Source: Odobenus rosmarus divergens (Eukaryota > Chordata > Mammalia > Carnivora > Odobenidae). From it: a stretch of DNA of 64,000 bases. The position numbers were made by a program, and so were the translations under genes. The DNA lies in NCBI RefSeq assembly GCF_000321225.1, contig NW_004450302.1:3121394-3185393 (forward strand), in the 5' to 3' direction. Shown here in pieces: positions 22,011 through 34,700 of the stretch; within the stretch, counting starts at the first letter, position 1; every line of letters starts with the position of its first letter. The notes beneath the pieces were generated by a model. The model ran no database searches and was not told where the DNA came from. It worked only from the letters and a program-made list of their open reading frames with translations.

Positions 22011-22462
22011 TTCTCCCTAAGCGGGTGGTGGGAGCAGAAGCATGAGGAAAACGTTACAGTCTTAATCGACCATGCTGGTGGTGACACCACATAGCACAGT
22101 GTACACTCTGCTCTGAGTGTTCTCAGAGGGTATTCCTCTGGTTCCTTCCTGGGCAATACAGTCACGTCACACAATGAACAGCTGGAGGATAAGGGGCTTG
22201 TTTCACCTGGAGTGGGAAAGACTGAGGTGGGGAATACATCACGATTGTCTTCTGGTAGCTGAAAAATGGCACTAGGAGCAAAGGGTAAAAGTTTATTGAA
22301 ACAAATGCCATCCTAAATAAGGAAAAGCAGTCAAAGTAGCTTGAACAGAAAATTAACTGTCTTAGGAAGTTGTCAGCTCCCTCTCTTTGGTAATGGGTGG
22401 GTTGTCATCAGAGGCTGGACAACCATTTGATGAAAACTTCGTCATGAAAAGGAGATGGGGGT

Positions 22463-22563
22463 GGGCGCCTGGTAGAGATGCAACTCTTGATCTTGGGGTT
22501 GTGAGTTCAAGTCCCACGTTGGGTATAGAGATTACTAAAAATTAAATATTTAAATAAAAACAA
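22463..22563 (+). mobile_element. Can-SINE, short type with internal deletion
   Basis: The head GGGCGCCTGG runs straight into GTAGAGATGCAACTCTTGATC, so the usual GTGGCTCAGTCGGTT part is missing. The tail is AAATATTTAAATAAAAAC. Confidence 0.8.
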
Positions 22564-23432
22564 AAGAGAGAAAAGGAGGACGGTCTTTATGGTCCCTTCC
22601 GACCCAGAAAGTCTAAGATGCTCTTAAAACATGGTCCCTGAAAGTGAATGCAGTGCTATGGATATGAGTTAGTAAGACAAATACCTCCCTTAATATACTT
22701 ACTGTTATTTAAATCTTGAAAATCTTTATATGAAGAGAGAAAACCAAAAACTAAATAAATTTGTTGTATCTGTCAGTTATTAATATTATACCACCTATGC
22801 CACCTGTTGGATCTGTCTCATCATTATTCTTATATTCGTTCATTTATCTTTTCAATATTTCATATATACTTACAAGGTATATTTTTCCTAGGTACTAAGG
22901 ATATAAAAATGAATTGACATATAAACGAGTGGTAAGAGCCCAGCAGTGGGATTAACAAGGTTGGAGCAGAGGAAACAAGGACAGAGATTCACTCTCTTTA
23001 GGGATGGGGGGAAGGCTTCTTTGAGGGAGTGAAACTTGAGCTACATCTTGGAAAAGAAGGATTTTCCAGACATAGAACGGGTAAAAAATCATTTCAGCAA
23101 ATGGAAGAGCTTATTAAAAGTCAATATAGAAAGGGTGTCATGTTTTGGAGGGACAAATAACCAGGTAAAACCGGATCTCAAGGAAATATGAAAAACCAAG
23201 AACATCAGGAACATGTATCACAATTCTAAAAGGGGAGAGACAGACAGAAGACTTAGACATCCAAGCTTCTTTCTTCTCTTCTTCCCACTTCTAGAACCTC
23301 CCTCCTAAAACCCCATATCTCTTCATTCCATAAGCTGGTGACCTCATTCACAGTATAAGCTTTTAAGTGTTTTTTTGTCCTCCAGTTACTGCCCTATTTT
23401 AAGAGGATTTACAGATATAACAACCTGGAATT
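22564..23432. other. Non-coding intergenic stretch
   Basis: No gene seen. An L2/MIR-like segment is possible at 22835-23080 (CTAGGTACTAAGGATATAAAAATG, then GGAGTGAAACTTGAGCTACATCTTGG). Confidence 0.4.
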
Positions 23433-23797
23433 GGGGCATCTGGGTGGCTCAGTTGGTTAAGCTTCTGCCTTCGGCTTAGGTCATGGTCCTGGGGGTCCTG
23501 GGATCGAGCCCACGCATGCTCTCTCGCTCGCTGTCTTTCTCTCTCGCAAATAAATAAATAAAATATATTTTTTTCATTTTTTTAAAAATTTTATTTATGT
23601 GACAGAGAGAGACAGCAAGAGAGGGAACACAAGCAGAGGGAGTGGGAGAGGGAGAAGCAGGCCTCCTGCCAAGCAGGGAGCCCGATGCGGGGCTCGATCC
23701 CAGGACCCTGGGATCATGACCTGAGCCGAAGGCAGTCGCTTAACCCACTGAGCCACCCAGGAGCCCCATAAACAAAATATTAAAAAAAAAAAAACAA
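23433..23797 (+). mobile_element. Can-SINE carrying a second SINE in its tail
   Basis: The forward SINE runs from GGGCATCTGGGTGGCTCAG to its A-rich tail, which is interrupted at 23568-23767 and resumes as ATAAACAAAATATTAAA(A)n. The outer duplication AACCTGGAATTGGGG (23422 and 23798 regions) frames the whole composite. Confidence 0.85.
23568..23767 (-). mobile_element. Can-SINE nested in a SINE
   Basis: Reverse-oriented copy from TTTTTTTCATTTTTTTAAAA to GAGCCACCCAGGAGCCCC, inserted into the tail of the forward SINE. Confidence 0.85.
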
Positions 23798-23834
23798 ACC
23801 TGGAATTGGGGCCTTCCTTGTTGTACATTTCAGA

Positions 23835-24007
23835 TTTTTTAAAGATTTTATTTATTTATCTGAGAGAAAGAGCACATAAGTGAGAGAGAGGGACGAACAG
23901 GCTCCCCGCTGAGTGGGGAGCCCAACGTGGGGCTCCATCCCAGGACCCTGAGATCGTGACCTGAACTGAAGTCAGATGCTTCACTGACCGAGCCACCCGG
24001 GAGTCTC
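23835..24007 (-). mobile_element. Can-SINE, first of a twin insertion
   Basis: Reverse-oriented copy. Its target sequence ACATTTCAGATTTTTT occurs before it (23824), between it and the next SINE (about 24008), and after that one (about 24222). Confidence 0.85.
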
Positions 24008-24020
24008 ACATTTCAGATTT

Positions 24021-24220
24021 TTTTTTTTTTTAAGATTTTATTTATTTATTTCACAGAGACAGAGACAGCAAGAGCAGGAACACAAGCAGGGGGCAGTGGG
24101 AGAGGGAGAAGCAGGCTTCCCGTGGAGCAGGGAGCCCGACGCGGGGCTCGATCCCAGGACCCCGGGACCATGACCCGAGCCGAAGGCAGACACCCAACGA
24201 CTGAGCCACCCAGATGCCCC
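24021..24220 (-). mobile_element. Can-SINE, second of a twin insertion
   Basis: Reverse-oriented copy that used the same ACATTTCAGATTTTT target as its neighbour, so three copies of the target frame two SINEs. Confidence 0.85.
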
Positions 24221-24239
24221 TCACATTTCAGATTTTTGA

Positions 24240-25790
24240 CCCCTCAAAATACACCCCACCTACTTTACATTTTGATGGGCTTGTATTGGACTTTCCATGA
24301 GGACCTTCCCTGCAAGGGTGTCATGTGTGGAGAGTGCTCGCTTTCCTCCAATATCACCTCCAATGGATTGAAGTTCCCTTGGCCTCCATTTCCTTAGTTA
24401 ACAAGCAAGGCTGACGGCGGGAAGGGATGAAAGTAAGAGTGGACAGACTCATGAAGCCTTAACTGGACCTTATAAAAAATAGTTCCAACTGCCCCCCCAT
24501 ACTCTCACTGCTGTTTAATGATTTTTACTGAGTCGCAGCCAAAATTGATATTCCCTTTGGTTAGAGGGCTGAGTAACTCTCTGCAAAGTAAGTGAAATAT
24601 GGTGCACTTGGAGTCCCCTAGCTTGCGAAATCACCAAGACCCATTATTTCAGCATGTTGTCTCCAGGCTGGCTCCGACCCATGAAAAGAAGACTGGGAAG
24701 ATGCCTGGCTCCTGCCTTCCCATAAACGATTGAATTTTATTTGACACCTCTTACTGGTAAAAGCTCAGGCGAAGGGATTCGGTAGCCGGATGAGGGCTGG
24801 GATCTCTAAATATGTTGAAAATGTTATCTGTTTTTTCTCAAATAGGTCTCTGTCATTCAGGTATTTGTTCTGTGATAGCCTTTTACCTTGACAGGGGCTG
24901 AGTCCCTGCAGCTTGCATTGCAGAGCAAGGAAAGGCAAGATCCCCCCCCCCCCCCCGCATCCTGCTCACTGGGAGCACCTGGTGAGGAGAGGCCATATGT
25001 GATCTGGGCTCTGCAGCCTTACCACCAATGTTCACCCACCTCCCCCTTGCTGTGCACGCCTTACTCATCTACAGAGGAGGTAACAGAAAGGAGAAAATAA
25101 GTGGGTTTTCTCTGAGGGGCTCACACATGCACTCTCTCATCTTATCAGCAGACTTGGCAAATTCTTTACAACATCCGATCAAGGAAGGTGGGGGTTTTTT
25201 GTTTTTGTTTTTTGATGTTTCTGCATGTTCTTGATGTACTGCCCTGCTGCTAGGATACGATGAGATGCCCTTATCAGGAGCCCCTTCGGAGCTCTGCAAA
25301 GTCTGCGTATTTTTAAAGAAATAGCAAGCCAGTCCCAGAATGTAGCTTCTTTTGGGGGAGAGAGCAACATTTGCATAAAGCAAGAGAGTAGATGCCAGGC
25401 CCAAGTGATCTACTGTCCCTAATCCGGCTCTATGCCCCTCCTCTCTCCTCTTCCTGTCTCACCCAGCTTCCCCATCATCCTATTGTCAGGACTCCTCTAT
25501 AGGTCCCCAGGACCTGGGCTGAGTTATAGAAGAGGAAGCTGCTCATGGCCTCCAGCTTTCTGCCTTCCATCTGCTTTGTGTCTGGCTCTGCAGACCAGTG
25601 CCAGGAGGCTCACAGGTGGAAGAGGTTGGAGATTTGGACTTTTGATCTGCTTATTCCTCAAAGTCTTCAAAGCCCTGACCTATATGTCTACCACGACTGG
25701 GATCTCCAACAAGGCCTGGGTGATGGCGGTGGGGGGGGGGCAGCAGGGAATAGGGAATTTCGGAAGAGGTCTGATTCAAGTGAGAGTAGG
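24240..25790. other. Non-coding intergenic stretch
   Basis: No supported gene. It has a run of about 15 C at 24942-24957 and a G run at 25731-25740. The part 24720-24900 (GATTGAATTTTATTTGACACC, CTCTAAATATGTTGAAAATG) looks less repetitive than its surroundings and may be conserved. I cannot assign a role. Confidence 0.4.
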
Positions 25791-25791
25791 C

Positions 25792-25987
25792 GGGGTGCCT
25801 GGGTGGTGCAGTCAGTTAGGCTAAGCATGGGACTCTTGGTGTAGGCTCAGGCCCTGATCTCTGGGTTGTGAGATTGAGCCCTGCGTTGGGCTCTGCATCT
25901 GCTTGAGATGAGATTCTTTCTCCCTCTCCCTCTGCCCCTCTTGCTCATGCTCTCTCTCTCAAATGAATAAATCTCTTTTTTAAAAAA
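25792..25987 (+). mobile_element. Can-SINE, full length
   Basis: Forward copy: head GGGGTGCCTGGGTGGTGCAG, B-box-like GGTTGTGAGATTGAGCCC and tail CTCAAATGAATAAATC. Confidence 0.85.
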
Positions 25988-28270
25988 CCGAGAATAGGCA
26001 GCTAGGCAGTGCTATTGTCTCTGACTCCAGGGCTAAAAGCCCCTTCTTCTTATCCATCCATGTGTCATGACTCCCATTACCTGGGAAGTCATAGCGCCCA
26101 CATACCCATCATAAGAATTTGGAAAAATATGGCCCCAAAGAGAATTCTTCCCAAATTCATGTTAAGAGGCCCCTTCCCATTTCCCTCAGGCTTGCTGTAA
26201 TATACCAAACCTGAATCTTTCAGCTTCAAGATCGGTCATGTTCAAAGTGTCTACATCTTTCCAAATTTGGAGAAGACCGTTCAAAGGGGAAGGTCCCTAA
26301 AGCCAAACCTCCCATCATGACCAAACCCTGGACCATTAGAAGTTTTCTTGGACTCTGTGAGTCAACCAATATTTGACTTGGATTCTATTTGCTGGAATTT
26401 TCAATCTTTAAAGGTTATACGGAGAGAGAGATTCCCTAGGTGAGCCTGGTGATCTTGGATATTTGGGTTATCTGCTTGATTTCTATTCCCTAAAAGGAAA
26501 AAGGCAATGACCTAAGACCCTGAACAAGGCCTGATGGTCTCATAGCTAGGGGTGCAGCTGGGGCAGGATGAGGCAGAGCCATGATCCCAAATGCATTGCA
26601 TATTCCAAATATGTGGACTTACATATACATTCTTGTGGGCTAGAGGCAGAAAAAGAAAATCATATGTTGCTTTTCAGATATGCAATCTTGGGTACATTAC
26701 TTATTTTCTCTGCACCTCGGGCTCCCCATAGGTGAGAATAACGATCGTACTAACCTCCCAGAGATGCGGTGAGGGGTAAGGGCTAATAGCAAAGTGCTAT
26801 ATAAATGTCAATAACAACAACGATAACAAAAAACCATAACTGCTGCCCTCGAGAAGGGAGGTCAGGGTGAAGCACTCTGAAAGAAATAGAGTTACCTGGA
26901 CAGCAATGATAAGGAAGAGTAGCTGGCTTAGCCCAGGTCATCAGCACTTCCTGCCCCTGAGATAATACGGCCTCTCCTTCTCACTTGTCCACATTGGTTC
27001 TCTACTCTAAGGCTCCTTTCCCTTCTCACAAATTACACAGGCTCTGCTTAGCAAATGTTTGTTCCCCACAAATAGCTGCTAGTCTGACAGCGCTCACCCT
27101 CCCAGAGCTTGGGGATTTGTATGGATTATGGTTTTGATGACTGATGCAGCCCTAGAGGTCAAGAAGATAAACACAATTGGCAAGAGATAAAGGATTCCTC
27201 TCATTTCTCACCAGCCACCAGCCTGCCCCATTGGCCTTTCCTGCCCAGGCCCTGCTGCTCCCTGTATCAACAAAAATATAGTGACCAGACCAAGGGATAG
27301 GATATTCCCACTCTACTTAGAACTGATGCAATCACATTTTATATTTTCTGTTCCACTCTGGGTACTTCGTTTTACGGAAATATTAACTAAGGAAAGAAGA
27401 GCAGGATGGGAAAAGATCTGGAAATCAGGTCTTAGGAGAAACAAATGAAGGAATCAGGCATGTGTATCACTCTAGAGAAAGAAAGAGCGAGGGACACACG
27501 TGACGGCTGTTTTCAAATATTTGGAGGGGTAGCATGTGGAAAAGGAATTCAGAGTCATTCTGTTGAGTCCAGAAGGGTGGCAAAGAAGTAAGATTGATGG
27601 GTGCAAGTCCCAAAGAGATGAGCTCCTAATCCATATAAAGAAATATTTCCTATCATTGAGAGCAATCCAACATTAGAGGAATCTTCCTTACAAATAGTGA
27701 TTTCCCCATTGCTAGAGGCATGCAAGGCCAGCCTGTTGTAGTAAAGACTAGGCAAAGGTATAAAGGATAAAGTCTATTCAGTCTTTCCATCTCCAAGCTT
27801 TTCATTGTTCTTTTGCTTTGATTTGCCCCACCCTCGTTCTCCAAGGCTATCTCAGGTGGGCACTAGTGGGTTGAGAAAAGAGGGAAGTTCCCAGCAATTG
27901 TCAGCGTCAGCACTGATAGGTGTCTGGAAATTCACCCATCTGACAGAAAAATAAAAGTCTCGTAGACTGTGTCCAGGCGGGGCACGGGGAAAGACAGAAG
28001 GGATGAGAAGAGAGGTAGGCAATGCAGATTCCTCAGTTCTCTCTATGAGCCAGGAAGCCGCTGACTGGTCCTCAAAATATCCAAGGGCAATATTGATCTG
28101 AAAGCTGGAGTAGAATCTCATTTGGAGGCAGGAACTTCTTTCCACATCTGCCAAAAGCCAGGGGAAAACACCTCTCCCTGTTGCTAGAAGCGGATTTACA
28201 AGTAACTTACTCCTCCTCTGTCCCTATTCCTTTAAACAACAAAACTCCTCCGTTAAACTTACAGAGTTGT
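25988..28270. other. Non-coding intergenic stretch with a MIR
   Basis: No supported gene. A MIR-like segment is at about 26680-26815 (GCAATCTTGGGTACATTACTT, then GGTGAGAATAACGATCGTAC and GCAAAGTGCTATATAAATG). The rest is unassigned. Confidence 0.45.
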
Positions 28271-28271
28271 G

Positions 28272-28273
<2 letters not shown>

Positions 28274-28310
<37 letters not shown>
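28274..28310 (+). repeat. (GT)n microsatellite
   Basis: Uninterrupted GT dinucleotides, about 18 units. Confidence 0.95.
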
Positions 28311-31160
28311 GGGAGAGGAGTAGAGTCTTTTCCTTCCACGCACACGTAGGATAGAAACAGCTGCTATTCAAACCATCAAGGATTTGTGAACTTGCCTCTC
28401 CTTCTCCCAAACAAGGGCTTCAGACCTCGTTGGGGAGTGGAAACTGTAACTCAGGAAACTGCTCCCTGTTCCAGACTGAGGTGGGAAAGGACTCTGGGGG
28501 TGCTGAGTCAGACCTTCTGCGACAGCGGGAAAATTCTCTGCATCTTAAACCCTGCCTCGGTTGAGAGGAGAGGATGGAAAAGTACTCCCCCAGGCTTCGA
28601 CTGACCTAAGAGAAGAATCTAAGTTATGTCTCAGCAACTGAGCAAACATTTACACTTGTCACCAAAAATAAATTTGAAAACTAAATTTAAAAGATCTGGG
28701 GAGGAAAAAAAGAGAGAGAGAATCAGGTCTCTTCTTGTTTTCCAAAGGAGGAATCTTGACATTCAGCTCAGCTCAGCACCTGGCCAATGCAGAAGACTTA
28801 AGAGCAAGAGGTTTGTGTACTGACTATATTAAATTCAAACCTAGGATCCTCTTTCCTGCCCTAACTTGGGAGATTTGTGTAAAAGAAAGCTGGAGGAAAA
28901 GAAGGGGAAAAAAGCAAAATTTGCTTTAAATTTTTTCCAGTCTCCTATACCCATTTGACTTAGAAAGTAATAAAGAGGCAGAAGGAAGATCCATATCTAT
29001 TGTAGATAAACCTCTCGTTCAAAAAGAGGAATTTTTAAAAATGGGATTTTCTCTAGAGAAATAAAGGGAGTTTTTCATAAGGGCAGGATTTGGAGCCACA
29101 CTCATTATTTTTGTTAGATTTATATAAGGCACATTTGGAAGTTAGATTTTTTTTCCCCCAAATTGGCTAGGATGTTGAAGAACCCAAAGCTGGGGTTGGT
29201 AATAGACACCAACTGTATGCTATTTTTCTTTTATTTTTGTATCCGTCCCTTTGTTCCTCATTATTAAATTCTAGGGATAAACACAAGCTCTTTTTCTTTT
29301 TCCTACTCAAGGCAGGTAGATGCAGATAAAGTCTACTAAACTGTGGGTCCAAACACCCAAATGAAAACCAAGGAAAAAATCAGCTTCGCAGATCTTCTGT
29401 ATTCGATGAAGGTAATGTAGGAGCTTGGCCACATTTGGGATTTTTTGTTTGTTTGTCTGTTTTGCTTTGTCTTCATTTTTGCTCTCCGTCTGAGTCCTTA
29501 GCCACAACTGGAAGAGTTGATTATTTTCCCCCCTATTTCCTTTTCGCTTCCATTCTGGGAATTCTGGAGAGATAGATTTGATTGAGGGATTTTTAGCAAA
29601 AGGCCCTCCTCCTTTTCACCTGTATGCCGAGAACCCTTCTGTTTTCCACTCACACTTCTCAGAAGTCTTTCTTTGCACCACTTATAGTCAAAATACAAAC
29701 TCAAGGTGTAGGAGAGAAAGAGAACCTTTCCACGCAGGTAACAATACCTGTCTCCCCGGGAGCCCGCCTTCTCCAGCTGTTGCAACCACGTCTGCAAAGC
29801 CACGTCCTGGATTTTTAATCGAGAACACATGTAACAATGCTAGTTTATAGACAGGTCTGCGAATGCGTGAGGGAGACCAGCATGTGACTGCGGGGAGTGT
29901 ATCAAGGTGTGGATTTCAATAGGTTTTGAAATGTTCGCCCCGTAGGTGGGAGCCTGCAAGCCTGCGGGCCCTTTCAAAGGCATCTTTGCAATTCCCCATT
30001 TCCAATGCACCTAAATTACTGAATTTGAATTGCTGAATAGAGACCCCATGCTGGATTCAGCACTCGGCCCCCAACCCCACCCCACCCATCCTCTGGGGAC
30101 GGTGTTGCCTTCCTGCTGGACTGGCTCTTTGTAGCTTCAGCCCCCTGGGTAGGATCTCTCCGGCCAAACCCCAAAGGTGGGGATTGAACACTGAGTTCCG
30201 GAAACTGATGGAGTGTAAATAGGAGAAACTGGAGGCGGTGGAGGAAGTTGGAGCTGAAGAACAATGTGGGATCGCTCTTCTACCACCTAACCAGCCTGTG
30301 TTTGCTTACACAGAGTTGGAAGACTTTCCCCCTGAACAGCCTATTGTCCAGATTTTGCATCTTCAGAAACCCCATCCTAAAAAACAAGAGCACCTGGCAG
30401 GGGCTGCGGCCAGTCCGAAGCAGGGAAGCAGAGAACCCTGACCCAAGGCGTTAGAGCCACGCCCAGGCCCTTCGCGTTCCTGAGGGTCGCTGCTGAGGAA
30501 TTCCCTTCCCCCAGCTTTGTTCCTCCCGATCTTGAAACCTAGCCCCAGAGAAGCAGAGGGTGCGGAGAACTTTTCCTTTTCCTTGATGGTTTTCCCTTCT
30601 CTTTTCCTGACTGGTCAGTTCCTGTTTCTGTGATCAGGATCCATGTGTGTAGGTCTATGATAGGAGTAAGCAAAAGGACGTCATCAATTGCCAACAATTT
30701 CCAGTGATGGCAACTGACCCTGCTAGACTGGGTGATCCTCCCGCGGGCTCTGCGACCCTTCCAACAGGTGGCCATCCTTGCCCCGAGTTCCGTTAAGCTT
30801 TCCCTTAACGGAAAGTTCCATGAAATATGTAACTTTGAAGCATGTAACATGAAAGTAATGCTTTCCCTCGCTATCCCCCTTCAGACCCAACAAGCCCACG
30901 CACTGCCCTGTGCCAATTCACCATATTGGCCCTAGAAGGGAAAGACATCCCAAATATTTTTAGAAAAGATGAAAGGAAACCTAGGTCCATTCATGTATGG
31001 ATGACCCTAGACTCTGTGGGGTTGAGCTGGGAGATGGAGTGGGAAAAGAAAGGCTTATCTGTGACGGGAATGCCTCACCGTGATCTCCTCACCGGGGTCG
31101 CTCTGCAGAAGGATGGCTGCTTGTCCCTTTTGTACCAACATTTCTACCAATCTAAACACC
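28311..31160. other. Non-coding intergenic stretch
   Basis: No gene and few transposons are visible over nearly 3 kb. This is unusually repeat-poor for the left half of the window. AT-rich segments (28970-29160, 29210-29310) alternate with ordinary sequence. Confidence 0.4.
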
Positions 31161-31162
31161 CC

Positions 31163-31274
31163 AGGGGTGCTGGCTCAGTTGGTAGAGCGCGTGACTCTTG
31201 ATCTTGGGGTAGTGAGTGAGTTCGAGCCCCATGTTGGGGGTAGAGATACTTTAAAAATAAAAACAAAAACAAAA
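31163..31274 (+). mobile_element. Older Can-SINE, short type
   Basis: Forward copy with AGGGGTGCTGGCTCAGTTGG head, a partly duplicated B box (GTAGTGAGTGAGTTCGAGCC) and an AAAACAAAAACAAAA tail. Confidence 0.8.
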
Positions 31275-31654
31275 TCCAGCTGAGGCTTCAAATCCCTTAC
31301 ATTTCCAAAGTTGAGTCTTTTCTTGAGTTTACACTTACTAAGCTAAAGGAAGCCCAAATAAAACCTCTGCGGGTGAGCCCTGGGAACCGACTCGCCCTGA
31401 AGCTATGAAGTCAACTCACTCTGTCATTTGCCGGAGATGGACACATTCAACTCAACGCAGGACCGTAGGAGAAGAAAATGCCTCCCAAGTCCCCTCCCAT
31501 CCCTAACCCTGCTTTCATTACCTCCACAGTGATACACTGATTATGATAATACTCTTGGACTCATCAAACATCTGAAACTGACACCCTTTCAGAACACCAT
31601 TTTTGGGGTGCCCGCCTTCTAGATAGGAGCATTTTGCTTCAATCTTCACTTCCT

Positions 31655-31785
31655 CGGCAAATATTTACTGAGCATCTACTACGTGCCAGGCACCATTCGA
31701 GGCACTAGAAATAGAGCAATGAACAAAACAGACAAAACCTCAGCCTTCATGGACCTTACATTCTAGAATGTTAGGAGGTAAGAGA
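31655..31785 (+). repeat. L2 LINE fragment
   Basis: The well-known L2 3' order is clear: ATATTTACTGAGCATCTACT, ACGTGCCAGGCACCATTCGA, GAGCAATGAACAAAACAGAC and CATGGACCTTACATTCTAG. Confidence 0.7.
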
Positions 31786-34700
31786 CTGTTTTCATATATG
31801 TTTGCTGGGAATTGTGTGTCACCTCTTTATTGTACAAGCTTTTTTAGTGTTTTTGGAAGAAGAGTCCAAGCTATCACAAAGTTACAAGTGTCTCTGTGAT
31901 GAAACATAGTCTATAATACTAATAACGTGCAGATAACATGACCCTTTGCAGTCCTGGATCATCTCCACGACCCAAGAGTTCCATTTTAGTCAATCTCCGT
32001 CTACTCCTTCCCCCAAAACACAATCATTTGCTGAGTCCTCTCTCCTCTGGGAGGCCCTGGCTGCTTGCTGGTCCAGCAAGAGGGGAGAGACCAGGGCATG
32101 ACCCCACGACCGGGGCCCTTCCCCCGCCCTTCTGGCCTCAGCAATCCCCTGGACAGGCGGCTCCGCCAGGGCTGGGGGTGGGGGGCTGCTAGCCGTTTTA
32201 GGGCTGAACTCTCCATGAACCAGGAAGGGAAGGCGGGACGTCAGAGCAGAGCCAGTAGGAGCAGGCTAGGGAGGCCAGGCTTCTGGGCAAACCTCTCTGG
32301 CTGGGTAAATATTGAGCTGCCTCATCTCCAAGGTTGGGGGTTGAAACAGAACTGTCAGAGCAGAGTAAACTGAAGGGAGCTTCAGGCCCCTGAGGAGCAG
32401 AGAGCACATGCTTTGTGAGGCTCCCTCCCTCGTAGGTTCCCTTCCAGGCAAAAAGGGCTGCCGGACTCAGAATTGTCTGGACTCAAGCCAGTGATTTTGA
32501 GAGCTTAGAGGAAATGGACTGGGGGTAGAAAGAGAAAGAGTGATTTTAATTAGCTCTAACTGGGTCAGTAGACTCTATCCAACAGGATGCTTCCCCCACC
32601 CCACCTTCCCACCCTCCTATCCCCCACCAAGTTTAACATTCTTTCTTACTTATGTCTTTGCTATCCTCAGATGAAAGGATGAGTCAAACTGCAGTGGGAT
32701 AATTCAATCTACATGAAAGACTGGGAAAGCAGGCCCAGAGAGATTAGGTGACTTACCCAAGGACACACAGGAGTCTCCTGATAGAGTAAACTTGGGTCTC
32801 CTGACTTCTTACAGAATTCTTTCTTCTCTGAAGTATCTGATCCATTTATTTACTGATGAGGAGAACAACAGTGGACAGGTGCCAGGAAGCCTTTGAGCCT
32901 CTCTGTTCTCCCAAGAATGGACATTAAATATTTTGCATCTCCAACTCCTGTCCCACCCAGGACTCACTCCGATTATGGAAAGCATTTAGAGAGCAGAGAA
33001 ACAGCAAAAGCTGAAGTATCTGGAATATTGTGACTGAGTAATGCAAAGGAGGTCATTCAAGGGAGTCCTTAGAGTCAGGACTGAATCATCAGAAAAAAAG
33101 AAAAGAAAAGAAAAATGTGGTACAACTGCAGGGGGTGCCAATCTCATGGACAATAGTGAGAATGTGCTCGCAGACTTATGCAATGAGGCTGTGCTGCCAA
33201 GAGCATGTCTCATCATGACACTGTACCAGTATTCTGTGGGACTACCCTGAATCTTTTCATTCAGAATTATTTTATTCCGTAACAGCAAGTCCCATGGTTA
33301 GGGGACCAGCTGGGCCTGTGGGTGCAGTGCAGGAGGACCAGGGCTGGAGGATATCTGCTTCCATCATGCCAAAACCAAGAACAACTTGGTGTAAGAAAGT
33401 AAGAGAAAGGTCTTATGTGAATGTATATATATGACAGAAAATCTCTACTGAACTCCTGCACTACGAGACAGTGTTCTAAGCAGCTCTCGTAGATCTCATT
33501 TATTCTTCAACATCCTCCATTTTATATCTGAAGAGATGGAAGCACAGGGAAATTGAGTAACCGGCGTAAGCTCACCCAGCCAATAAGAAGGGGACCACAC
33601 TGAAAATCCAGTTACACTTTAGAACCCTTGCCCTCCACCACTCTAAGTCAGGAACTCTGCCTTCAAAACTTCCTGTCCATCCTCCCATAATGGAGAAGGG
33701 AGGAAAGTGTGGGAGGCCCAGGTCACTCTCCCCCTCCACCGGTCAGTGCACTGAGACCTGAAGGAAATGACAGGGTCTCAGCCAGACCCATTGGACCTGT
33801 TCTCAGCCTCAAAAAAGGGAATCCCTTCTGTAGCCCCATAACCTGCCACTAGTCCCATATGTTTATCAGGGATCAAACAAGCTATGAGTGTGAGAAGTAA
33901 GAGTGTGTGTGTGTGCCAAAAGGTCCAGATGTGCCCTGGAATAGATTAGAGACCAAAGAAATGGGAGAGGATATGTTCTTCTTAGTAATGAGAATTATGA
34001 TTATAGCGCACATTTATTTATTAGGGACTGTTCCAAATATTTTACACATTTTAACTAATTTAATCCCAACATCAACCCTATGAAAATAGGTACTATTACG
34101 ATCCCCATTTTGTAGGTAATGAAAGTGGTCACAGGGAATTAGACAACTTGCCCAAGGCCACTGGCTGTGATAGGCAGGGTTTGAAGGAGTTGAACCCAGG
34201 TATCCTGGACGCGTCCTGAAACCCTCAGTCTTCCTCTCAGGCTCATCTGGATCGGCCACCCCCCACCCCCGGCCCCCATTTCAGTCATCCCAGAGATGCC
34301 TCCAGCCTCCCCATCCCAACTCCCTTCCAGCAGCTCAGGGGTATGGGTGCAAGGAATGTTCATAACAAAGGAACTAACTTAAAAGTAAGAAGAACCTCAG
34401 GGTTTTTTAAAATCTCTCTTTCTTGTCTCTCTTGTCCAGGAGATCAAAGGGCATCACGTTGGGAGAACAAACGCTGAAGAAAAAGGCAAATGAAAGAAGA
34501 AAAGTTCACACTTCGGGCTGAGAAACAGATGGTGCGGAGGGTTAGGTGGAGTGGAGGCTTGACTGCCCCCCCCAGACGGTGGGGGAGGGGTGGGGAGATG
34601 CTCCTCAGAAACCTTGACAGACTTGCAACCAGCCCTGAGAAGAATTCTCTCTCCTATGAAGACTCAAGGGGAAAAGATTCTCTTAAGATTTTAATTTTCG

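Noticed and set aside
26861..26875. GAGGTCAGGGTGAAG as a DR2 element
   Set aside because: The second half-site (GTGAAG) departs from consensus at more than one position, and nothing around it supports an enhancer.
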